From positions 765,931 through 829,930 of the forward strand of contig CAUYUJ010018327.1 in assembly GCA_963575745.1 (NCBI GenBank): 64,000 nucleotides of DNA, given 5' to 3'. The DNA is from Prorocentrum cordatum. Lineage: Eukaryota > Sar > Dinophyceae > Prorocentrales > Prorocentraceae. Below, in pieces: positions 21,159 through 30,557 of this stretch. The translations under genes and the position numbers were made by a program. Position 1 is the first letter of the stretch. The number at the start of each line of letters is the position of its first letter. Under the pieces are notes generated by a model. The model was not told the origin of the DNA, did not search any database, and saw nothing but the letters and a program-made list of their open reading frames with translations.

Positions 21159-22511
21159 ATGAGGAGGCGGTCGCTGGCGCCCCCCGCTGGCCCGGATCGC
21201 GCCAAGACGGTGAGCGCGGGCGGGCGGAAGCGGGAGCTGGGCGCCCTACGGGAGGCCGTGGCCTTGCCGCAGGCAAGACGAGCCAGGCTGCTGCCGCCAG
21301 CGGGGCCACCCAGAGGCTGCGAGGCTCCGCGAGCCTCGCGCCCGCCCAGCCTGGAGGGGCTAACCCAGGAGGCGGAGGCTCCGTACGGCACCCGAGGCGC
21401 CGCAGCGTCGCGGCAGGACGGTGCTCAGCCGAGTGGCTCGAGCAGCACTGGGGCGACGTCCGAAGGCGGGGAGTCGCCAGGCGCAGGGCGAGAGCGGGTG
21501 CTTCGTCGGCGGCGCAAGCGGCGGGTGATGAACTACGTGGCAGAGGCCTGCGAGCTGCTGAACTCGGGCAGCAGTCTGCTCGAGCAGAAAGCTGTGCAGG
21601 AGCCGACCCGACGGCAGTATCAGGCCGAGCTGGAGCGCTGGAAAAGTCACTCTCGCATCGACGACGTGAAGAGGTTCAGCGACGAGGAGGTCGACGAGTC
21701 ACTGGTGCGTCTGTTCGAGAGTGACTTCTTCTTGGGCGAGCAGGCCCACCGAGGGGCCAAGCTGATGGCCGCCCTGATGCACGCGGAGCCGCGTTTCGGG
21801 CGGCTGGGCGACCGTCGAACCCCCAGGGCCTGGCGAGCGCTGAAGGGCTGGCGGCGGCTGGCGCCAGGGAGGTCAAGGCGCCCGGAGCCGCTCTGTCTGT
21901 GGGCGGGAATGGCCAACGAGATGATGAAGCGGGGAGAGGCAAAAATGGCGTTGTTTGTCTTGCTCTCAGTGAGTACCTACCTGAGGCCCAGCAGCATCCT
22001 CGCCTTGGGGCCGGAGAGCTTCCTGGCGCCCAAGTCCGTCCACGGACGCTGGAGCCTGCTGGTGCATCCGGCCGAGGGAGGAGTGCCAGACAAAGCCGGG
22101 GAGTACGATCACTCGATGATGCTCGACAGCCCGTGGCTCCAATTTATTGGTCCTCTCCTGCATATCTTGGCAAATCAGACCAGTCGAAAGGCGGACTGGG
22201 GGTTCGGATACTGGGAGTGACTGAAGATGTTCAATCAGTGTGCCAAGGCGTTGAACGCAACGGTGGCCCCGTACCAGACCAGGCATTCAGGTGCCTCGAT
22301 CGACAGAGAGAACAGATGGAGAAGCCTTGCGGAAGTAAAGCAACGGGGAGGATGGAAAGCCGACAGCAGCGTGATGAGGTACGAAAAACATGCCCGACTT
22401 CGACACAGCGAGCTGCGGTTCCCGTCAAACCTCTTGCAGCACTTTCGGGCATGCGAATCACAGCTCGAGGATGTTATCCTGCGGGGCAGGGTGGTAACGC
22501 GGTGCGATTAG
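21159..22511 (+). pseudogene. Tyrosine recombinase of the DIRS-like element, one nonsense codon
   Basis: Frame 3 runs from 21159 to a TGA at 22218-22220 and continues in the same frame to 22511. After a variable R/A/G-rich head, the core-binding domain begins near 21600 (EPTRRQYQAELERWKSH). The catalytic Arg lies in TYLRPSSIL (codon 21984-21986). The second box is YQTRHSG, with its Arg and His codons at 22281-22286. The box RGGW precedes RYEKHAR, where the Tyr codon at 22380-22382 would form the covalent link to DNA. All main catalytic positions are present, so the single TGA is the only obvious lesion in this domain. It would catalyse insertion of a circular DNA copy. Confidence 0.8.
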
Positions 22512-22525
22512 ACGTGAGTCGGGGT

Positions 22526-23228
22526 CAGTGGTTCATCGATGTATTCTCGGGAACTGGAGGCGCGGCTCGCGCCCTGAGAAGTAACGGCTTTGCTTGTAAT
22601 GAGTTGGAGTTGAAGAAAGGCTTTGACATTCTCGACCTCCTGTCCTTAGTTAAGCTTCTGTCCGACGTTAGAGCTGGAAAAATCGCAGGAGCCATGATAG
22701 CTTTACCATGCACCTCCTTCTCAATAGCCCAAGCAGGGCGACTTCGGTCAGATATCTTCCCAATGGGGCTTCCCAGCCTGGAGCCCCACTTGCAGGCCCG
22801 TGTGGACCACGGAAACGCTTTGCTGAAAGCAACTGTGCAGCGCGTGCGTGCCCCAGCAAGTGCCGTGGATCCTGGAGAATCCTGGTAGTTCGTACGCTTT
22901 CAAGGCTCCAGTCCTCCAAGAGTTTTTGCGACTAGGCTGGTGCCACGAGATAGTATGCGACCAGTGCCAGTATGGCATTCGATGGCGAAAACGAACAAAG
23001 TTCTTCGTCGGAAATAGTTATGTCGATGACTGTGGGCGCCTAGGCAAGCAGTGCAGGGCCCACAGAGGCCACTGTTCTAGAACAGGAAAAGCGCATTGGC
23101 ATCTCTCGGGTAAGTCTAATGAGGGCATTCACTGGACAGCACTTGCCGCCGAGTACCCACGCGCGCTGGCGCGGGGCCTTGCTTTCACCCTCTCAGCCCC
23201 CTGCAGGTCGAAGCTGCTGGGTTGTTGA
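22526..23228 (+). pseudogene. DNA methyltransferase-like domain of the DIRS-like element, one frameshift
   Basis: Frame 2 starts with FIDVFSGTGGAARAL, a Rossmann motif-I glycine loop that binds S-adenosylmethionine. It reaches IALPCTSFS, a catalytic-type Pro-Cys motif. Near 22880 the reading moves to frame 3, which continues with PWILENPGSSYAFK, DQCQYG, WRKRTKF and AAEYPRALA down to the stop at 23226-23228. The FSG, PC and EN boxes in this order suggest a cytosine-5-like fold, although DIRS methyltransferases are often listed as adenine type. Substrate specificity cannot be settled from motifs. A +1 shift separates the two halves. Confidence 0.7.
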
Positions 23229-23330
23229 GAGGGCCCTGGTCTTCTGCCCTTGACTCCCATTGGCGCCGTCTCTCGCTCGCTTTTAGGATCCCCTCTTGGG
23301 ATCTGTGAACATCTGGTTTGGGATGGTTCG

Positions 23331-23641
23331 GGGCGATAGGCGTCCGCTGCGCGAAGACGCTGCCAGTGAGACTCGAGACGCATTCTCCGCTGTGTGAGAG
23401 ACTAAACATGGGAGTGCGTGCGCAGAGATGTTTGTTGATCACGAGTTGTCGCTCTGTGGTCTATGCCTATAGCCTGTGGCTCCACAGATCAACCGGCCCT
23501 CCCCCCAAACCCCTTTTTCGATATTTCATTTTGTTCTGGGTATCGGTCACTCGCCCCACCTGGGGCGATAGGCGCCCGCTGCGCGAAGACGCTGCCAGTG
23601 AGACTCGAGACGCATTCTCCGCTGTGCGAGAGACTAAACAT
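23331..23641 (+). repeat. Pair of 80-bp direct repeats at the 3' end of the DIRS-like element
   Basis: The block gggcgatagg...actaaacat occurs at 23331-23410 and 23562-23641 with only a couple of differences, 231 bp apart. DIRS-group elements carry split direct or complementary terminal repeats at their 3' side, so this fits. The matching 5' partner was not found. Confidence 0.8.
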
Positions 23642-23975
23642 GAATAAAACGCGAGGAAGTCTCAGGCGGGAGCGGGGCTCCCGGCTAAAGTGTGAGGAAG
23701 ATTCAGGCGGGAACCGTTGTTGTTGTAACCCGGGGGCCAGGGGCGCAGTTTGAGTTTCAAGATTTTCCCTTATGAAAACAGGGTGCGAGCCCTGGGAAGG
23801 GCACTTCGATGGAAAAAGTACAATGTGCACCGGAGGGGGGATCAACCATGATTATTCTTTAGTCGGGACATTTCAACGACGACGACAACAACAACGACAA
23901 CATCAACACCAACATCAATTACAATATCAGCAGCTACATTTACAACTACGACTACAATAGTTTTAGCAACAACAG
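23642..23975 (+). repeat. Array unit 1: DB family, 5'-truncated
   Basis: Only the DB tail is present: a few gaggaagtctc(a)ggcgggagc units, gttgttgttgtaaccc, gggtgcgagccctggg, the gtgcaccgg word and the 3' box with a degenerate CAA/GAC tract. It directly abuts the direct repeat of the DIRS-like element. Confidence 0.7.
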
Positions 23976-25081
23976 CAACAATCATTTTACCCTCATGCGC
24001 GATGTTTCCACGCGAAGCATGCGACCATCATGATAACCATCCACGTACTGGGAGACTATTGTTCTATAGCGGGGCCCGTTATTCCCATTCCCAGATCTCC
24101 CGCCTAATGAGGTCTTGCAAACTCCTCCGAGGAATTTCAACATATCCCGCCTCGAAAACACATGCCCGCGCCTTGCTGCGCCGATGCGAGACCGCCAGTG
24201 GAACCCCAGCGAAGGGCAAATCACAAGGAAGTATCGAACGACAGGATTGCCTTAGTGGGGATGGGGGCCGTCGGCGGTGAGGCAAGAACCTGGCCCTGAA
24301 TAGAAAGGGGAGAGGTCTCGAGCAGGGCTGCTGTTGTTGTTGGGAGCGGCGCCAATGCTGACGAGAGTAGGGCGCTAGTCCAGCGTAATACAAAACGAAG
24401 TCTCGGGCCAGAGCGCTGGTTTTGTCGGGGCGGCGGTTTTCGGCGGCGAGGAGGAACGGAGGAGGCATGGAGCGGGAGTCGTGGTTTTGTCGGGACGGGG
24501 GTTGTCGGCGGCGAGGAACAGCACCGTCTCCAGGAACAAACGAGGAAGTCTCGAGCGGGAGTGTTGTTCTTGCTGGGAGTGGCGCCAATTCAAAAGAGAG
24601 CAGGGCGCCAGTGCAGCGTAAAACGGAAGTCTCGGGCGGGAGCGCTAGTTCTGTCGGGGTGGCAGTTTTCGGCGGCGAAGAGTAGCACCGCCCGGAGTAA
24701 AATAGAGGGGTTGAACCTCGAACTGGAGCGTTGTTTTTGCTGGGGGCGGCGCCGATTAGAGAAAGACTAGCGCGCCAGTCCAAGGTAAAACGGGAGGAAG
24801 TCTCGAGCGGGAACGCTGGTTGTGTTGGGACGGTGGCTTCCGGCGGCGAGCAAGAACACCGGCCCTGGGTAAAAAAGAAGAATCTCGAGGGGGAGTGTTG
24901 TTGTAGTCGGGGGGCCGGTTTCGGCGGCCCCCCAAACCGCTCGAGAGTGGGCCTCATTTTCAATGAAAATGTAGCCGGCGCCTCGGCGAGAGCGCCATAG
25001 CGCCTTTAAGGTGTCCAACAATAAGAACTGCTTAGTAATTAACATCCAACAACAACAGCAGCAACAACAACAATCATTTTA
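23976..25081 (+). repeat. Array unit 2: GH family
   Basis: The head (acctcatgcgc-like start, cccagatctcccgcc, ctccgaggaatttcaac) matches the head of unit 4. The body repeats a roughly 120-150 bp module with gtctcgggc(c/g)ggagcg, ttgtcggggcgg and ttttcggcggcgag. The tail (ggcggccccccaaaccgc, atgtagccggcgcctcggcgagagcgcc) matches 28640-28815. It ends with the 3' box and AAC/CAG tract. Confidence 0.7.
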
Positions 25082-25322
25082 AGACTGTTCGCCCTTATTT
25101 GCTCGAGTGTCCAATAACGCCTATTTCCCAAACCCTCGATGCCCGCCCTCTTCGCCTTCGATCGAACCCCTTTTGGGGGGTATATTTTTCTTCCCTGCAG
25201 GCCCGGCCCCGGCAAGCGGCGGGGCGGCCGCGTACCGTCGGCCTGGCCAGCGGCAGCGCTGATCGGCGGGGCGGCCGCGGACCGCCCACCCGACCCCAAG
25301 AGGGGCGGACAGGGGACCGACC

Positions 25323-25389
<67 letters not shown>

Positions 25390-25390
25390 A

Positions 25391-25422
<32 letters not shown>

Positions 25423-26476
25423 GCGCAAACGAGAGCGAAACAGAACGACAGCAGGGCCACAAGGACACGAAGTAGGCCACGACGGGCAACAGCGGGGACA
25501 CGAATGGAATGCGTATGGGGCCACGAAGAGCGCGAACGAGCGGGGGCCACGAAGGGCAGATAATGTGGGGCCACAGAAGGCAACGATGGGGCCATTCAGG
25601 ATAGCAACTGGGCCACGTACGACAGATGCACGTGGGGCCACCACGGGCGCGAACGAGCGGGGGCCGCGAAGGGCATGCATATGGGGCCACGAAGGGGAGC
25701 GAGGGGGCCACGAAGGGACGCAACGGGGCCGCGAAGGGCAGCGAGGGGGCCACGAAGGGCTGCAACGGGGTCACGAAGGATTGCGACGGGGCCACGAAGG
25801 GCAGCGAGGGGGCCACGAAGGGTTGCAACGAGGCCACGAAACAAAGCGAGGGGGCTACGAAGGATTGCAGCGGGGCCACGAAGGGCAGCGAGGAGGCCGC
25901 GAGGGGCTGCAACGGGGCCACGAAGAGCAGCGAGTGGGCCACGAAGGGTTGCAACGGGGCCACGAAACAAAACGAGGGGGCCACGAATGGCTGCAACGGG
26001 GCCGCGAAGGGCAGCGAGATTCCGATTCCTATGTAACTTGTGAGGGGGTCCTCAGCGTGAGCGCGACTCCTGGGTGTCGGGCCGTCGGGAGCGCGGCGCT
26101 CGAGTAAATTATATGAAATTGCACCTCAAGGGCGCTATTCTTCAGTAAATTGCAAGCAAGTCTCCAGCGAGAGCGCGACTCCACATCGCCGGGAAAATAC
26201 ACTCTGAGGATGTCCCAAGCGAGAGCGCGATTCCTGAATATAGCGCGAGGAGGTCTCAGGCGGGAGCGGGGGTCCTGGCTAAAATGTGAGGAAGTCTCAG
26301 GCGGGAGCCGCTGTTGTTGCAAACCGGGGGCCACCGACATTGTTTGACTTTCAAGATTTTCCCTGAATAGTAACAGGGTGCGAGCCCCGGGAAGGGCACT
26401 TCAATCGAAAAAACACAATGTGCACCAGACGGGGGGATTAACAATAATTATTCTTCAGGAATGAGAGTTCAACAAT

Positions 26477-26532
<56 letters not shown>

Positions 26533-26534
26533 CC
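25082..26534 (+). repeat. Array unit 3: DB family with (GAC)n and 21-bp minisatellite expansion
   Basis: The DB head (ctgttcgcccttatttgctc, cccgccctcttcg, gcggggcggccgcgtaccgt) is followed by a (GAC)n tract at about 25321-25425. A 21-bp minisatellite, ggggccacgaagggcagcga with variants, spans about 25690-26020 and codes ATKGSEG/ATKGCNG heptapeptides in one frame. Then come three DB 41-bp-type units, the tail and a long (AAC)n at 26473-26533. Open frames across it follow from the repeat periods being multiples of three. Confidence 0.75.
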
Positions 26535-28855
26535 ATGTTACCCTCATGCGCCATGCTTCCACATGACACATGCATCCATCTGGATAACACACCCCATCAT
26601 GGGGGATTTTTCTGGCATGCGGGATCCGATATTCCCTCACCCAGATATCCCGCCCAAGAAGGTTTGGCCACCACCTCTTCCGAGGAACTTCAACATCCAT
26701 AGCTCGGACGGCACATCGCCTTCGCAATCGCCTTGCGCATGCCCCGCATCTCAGAGGGAGAGGAAGAGGAAGAGGAGGGGGAGATGAGAGAGATAGGGAG
26801 GGGGAGGAGGAGAAGGGAGGGGGAGGAGGGGGAGGAAGGATGAGTAGTTGTAGTAGCAGCAGTTGATGATATTGTTGTTGCGGCTGTAGCACTAGTAGTA
26901 GTGGTAACGGTAGTAGTAGTCCAAGTAAGTAGAACTGGCCTGTGGCAGCCCAGCGTTCATAGCGACGTTGCTTTTTGATCCTCTTTTAATGTCTTCTCTC
27001 CCTATCCTTGAGACGCAGAAGTCTCAAAAAGTTGGATGGTTCAGCACATCCAGGAAACCTATCGCTGGACCGGCCCAGATATGGTCCCAGAGGCGGCTCG
27101 GGAAGCTGCGCAAGCGCCAGAAGCAGAGAAGCACCACGTACGGGCGCCGGCTCGGGCGTCCGGCCCAAAGCCGCTCCAGAATCGGCCCAGGACGGCTTCC
27201 CGGGCGCCGCAAGCAGAAATTCAGCATTTTCGAAAGAAAAATGTGTATTGGAATGGCCTCTTTTCGGCGCGATCGGAACTGCCCGGGCGTCCGGCCCGGG
27301 AGCCAGGCCGGGTGCTGGCCGGGCCGGGTGCCGGCCCGAGCTCCGGAATCGGCCCGGACGGCCTCCCGGGCGCCGGAAGCAGAAATTCAGCATTTTCGAA
27401 AGAAAAATGTGTATTGGAATGCTTTTTTCGGCGCCGCCTCGGAACTCGATTTTCCGGCGCCCGGGCGCCGGCTCGGGCGCCGACCCGGGCGTCCGGCCCG
27501 GGAGCCAGGCCGGGTGCTGGCCCGAGCTCCGGAATCGGCCCGGACGGCTTCCCGGGCGCCGGAAGCAGAAATTCAGCATTTTCGAAAGAAAAATGTGTAT
27601 TGGAATGGCCTTTTTTCGGCGCCGCCTCGGAACTCGATTTTCCGGCGCCCGGGCGCCGGCTCGGGCGCCGACCCGGGCGTCCGGCCCGGGAGCCGAGCCG
27701 GGTGCCGGCCCGAGCTCCAGAATCGGCACGGACGGCCTCTCGGGCGCCGGAAGCAGAAATTCAGCATTTTCGAAAGAAAAATGTGTATTGGAATGGCGTT
27801 TTTTCGGCGCCGCCTCGGAACTCGATTTTCCGGCGCCCGGGCGCCGGCTCGGGCGCCGACCCAGGCGTCCGGCCCGGGAGCCGGGCCGGGTGCCGGCCCG
27901 AGCTCCGGAATCGGCCCGGACGGCCTCCCGGGCGCCGGAAGCAGAAATTCAAAATTTTCCAGAGAAAAATGTGTATTGGAATAGCATTTTTTCGGCGCCG
28001 CCTCGGAACTCGATTTTCCGGCGCCCGGGCGCCGGCTCGGCTCGGGCGCCGACCCGGGCGTCCGGCCCGGGAGCCGAGCCGGGTCCGAGCTCCGGAATCG
28101 GCCCGGACGGCCTATCTCCCGGGCGCCGGAAGCAGAAATTCAGCATTTTCGAAAGAAAAATGTATATTGGAATGGCCTTTTTTCGGAGCCGCCTCGGAAC
28201 TCGATTTTCCGGCGCCCGGGCGCCGGCTCGGGCGCCGACCCGGGCGTCCGGCCCAGGAGCCGGGCCGGGTGCCGGCCCAGGCTCCGGAATCGGCCCGGAC
28301 GGCCTCCCGGGCGCCGGAAGCAGAAATTCAGCATTTTCGAAAGAAAAATGTGTATTGAAATGGCCTTTTTTCGGCGCCGCCTCGAAACTCGATTTTCTGG
28401 CGCCCGGGCGCCGGCTCGGGCGCCGACCCGGGCGTCCGGCCCGGGAGCCGGGCCGGGTGCCGGCCCGAGCTCCGGAATCGGCCCGGACGGCCTCCCTCCC
28501 GGGCGCCGGAAGCAGAAATTCAGCATTTTCGAAAGAAAAATGTATATTGGAATGGCCTTTTTTCGGCGCCGCCTCGGAACTCGATTTTCCGGCGCCCGGG
28601 CGCCGGCTCGGGCGCCGACCCGGGCGTCCGGCCCGGGAGCCGCTCTCGGCGGCGAGCAAGAGCACCGAACCCGAGTAAAAAAGGAGGAAGTCTCGAGCCG
28701 GAGCGTTGTTGTTGTTGGGGGGCCGGTTTTGGCGGAACCCCAAAACGCCTGAGCGTGAGCCTCAATTTCAGAGGAAATGCGGCCGGCGCCTCGGCGAGAG
28801 CGCCAGGGCGAATATAGGGGGTCCAACAATAATAATTGTTTAGTAATTAAGGTTC

Positions 28856-28909
<54 letters not shown>

Positions 28910-28911
28910 TA
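26535..28911 (+). repeat. Array unit 4: GH family containing the 188-bp satellite
   Basis: The GH head (26535-26745) is followed by GGAGGG and GTA-rich tracts, then a low-complexity lead-in to eight satellite repeats (see next entry). The GH tail (28640-28815) and the 3' box close it, with (AAC)n at about 28852-28910. Confidence 0.75.
27205..28640 (+). repeat. 188-bp satellite, eight tandem copies
   Basis: The word cagaaattcagcatttt (with one variant) starts at 27214, 27380, 27566, 27754, 27942, 28133, 28321 and 28513. The spacing is 166-192 bp, mostly 188. Each unit has an AT-rich half (aaagaaaaatgtgtattgg) and a very GC-rich half built on ggcgcccgggcgcc palindromes. All three forward frames are open for hundreds of codons (up to 556) because neither half contains stops in any frame. 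I regard these frames as compositional, not genes. Confidence 0.9.
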
Positions 28912-29682
28912 CTAGCACGTGGGGACACTCCGTTCTCACCAGTGCCAGGGTTTTCATAGGAGGCGGGCAATACCCCCACTTTGTGGGGGGGCCGGTTCAA
29001 GCTCTACCAAATTTCCAAACGACTCTTCGCCACCACCCACACCCAGCTTCCCGCCCTATGACGTTCGGACACTTCACTTCGTGGCATGCGGACGACCGTG
29101 GCTACTATTCAGGGCCCCGCGGCCGACGACGACGGCGTGCGCGCGCGAAGAAAAAACGAATGTGTCCCGCATGGTATTATTTGACAGGGATGATGGCCCT
29201 GGCAGGTGCGCAACCGTTGTCGCAGAAGTTCGAAAAAGTTGCTCGCAAAAGCCCGTTTGACAGAAATGTTTAAAAAGTGTTGGGTTTCCTACGAATCCGC
29301 AAGAGCGCGCGGGATGAGATTTTGACATTTTTTTGTTGAAAAACCATTGGTTTTTTGATGTTTTTATGTTAAAATCGCTCCGAACACTAAGCTTTTGGAA
29401 GGATTTCGTCTTGCGCGCGCGAATGTCCACTTTACCTTATTTTTTGCAAGGGATTCTTGAAATTTGATTATATTAGAACAAGAAATGTCATTTTATAGTG
29501 TTTTTTGCAAGGGAAAGCGGGGGGGAACAAAACAACCGGATCTTGATCACATCGAATTACCTGAGGCTTCCTCACGAAAATGATGAAAATGTAGCTGCGG
29601 CCTAGGCGGCGCAGGGGGGCCGTGCACCAGGGGGCCCAACAATAATTATTCTTTAGAATTAATAATGTTCAACAACAACAAT
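28912..29682 (+). repeat. Array unit 5: C family, complete
   Basis: About 770 bp. The head is ctagcacgtggggacactcc; the middle has ggaggcgggcaata, cgacgacgacggcgtgcg and gaatgtgtcccgcatgg; the AT-rich second half has ttttttgcaaggga repeats and gcggcctaggcg before the 3' box. A 113-codon frame (28919-29260) and an overlapping 96-codon frame are kept in all complete copies. That is expected from near-identity and does not itself show coding function. Confidence 0.8.
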
Positions 29683-30198
29683 CATTTAAGACTGGGGACA
29701 CTCCGTTCTCACCAGTGCCAGGGTTTTCATAGGAGGCGGGCAATACCCCCACTTTGTGGGGGGGCCGGTTCAAGCTCTACCAAATTTCCAAACGACTCTT
29801 CGCCACCACCCACACCCAGCTTCCCGCCCTATGACGTTCGGACACTTCACTTCGTGGCCTGCGGACGACCTTGGCTACTACACTGGCGCATGGGTACAGT
29901 GACTTGTTGTGGTAACATTTTGTGGAAGCTAGCTTAGTATACGACTTTTCCCCCTGTTCCAACACTGGACACCTGTACCGTTTTCCGACGTTTTTCCGTT
30001 TCTGTACCACACAAGCGAAGACACTTATTTTGAGTGGTACCACGTGCGTGGCGCCAGCATACCACAGGACTTGTTTCCGTTGTTGCGAGACGATACATGC
30101 TCATTCTTGTTCTGTGGTTGTCGTTCCGGCCTCAATGTGCAATACTGGCTCATTCGTCTACGAAATACACGTGACTAGCTCTCTCTGGTTGGAGGTCC

Positions 30199-30450
30199 TG
30201 ATGGTTGTGGTTGTCCCGATGGTTGTCGCGATGATTGTCCCGATGATTGTCCCGATTGTTGTTCCGATGGTTCTCCCGATGGTTGTCCCGATGGTTGTCC
30301 CGATCGTTGTCCCGATGGTTGTCCCGATGGTTGTCCCGATGGTTGTCCTGATGGTTGTGGTTGTCCCGATCGTTGTCCCGATGGTTGTCCCCATGGTTGT
30401 CCCGATGGTTGTTCCGATGGTGGTCCCGATGGTTGTCCCGATGGTTGTCA
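30199..30450 (+). repeat. 12-bp minisatellite GATGGTTGTCCC
   Basis: About twenty copies with variants (gatgattgtccc, gatggttgtggt). The period is a multiple of three, so one frame reads MVVP repeats and the opposite strand reads GTTI repeats. It is followed by (GGA)n at about 30479-30510. Confidence 0.9.
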
Positions 30451-30557
30451 GCGACGCCGGATCCTCACGCCCCCCGCCGGAGGAGGAGGAGGAGGAGGAG
30501 GAGGAGGAGCAGGACAAGGCGCGGCGGCTCTGGACACATACGTGCTCTGGAGACATA

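Larger units (their letters stand above)
20380..23660 (+). mobile_element. DIRS-like tyrosine-recombinase retrotransposon, 5' part missing
   Basis: Three domains follow one another on the + strand: RNase H (to 20868), tyrosine recombinase (about 21500-22511) and a DNA-methyltransferase-like domain (22532-23228). Two 80-bp direct repeats lie at 23331-23410 and 23562-23641. This set of domains characterises DIRS-type elements, which use a tyrosine recombinase in place of a DDE integrase. No reverse transcriptase is readable upstream, so the 5' half is deleted or eroded beyond recognition. Frame breaks and one nonsense codon show it is not intact. The boundaries are approximate. Confidence 0.75.

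Noticed and set aside
25121-25996. 291-codon minus-strand and 322-codon plus-strand frames in the DB unit
   Set aside because: They run through (GAC)n and a 21-bp minisatellite whose periods are multiples of three, so opposite frames stay open for the same reason.
27008-28678. 556-codon frame over the 188-bp satellite as a real protein
   Set aside because: All three forward frames are open across the same repeats, so openness is a property of the monomer and does not show selection on one frame.
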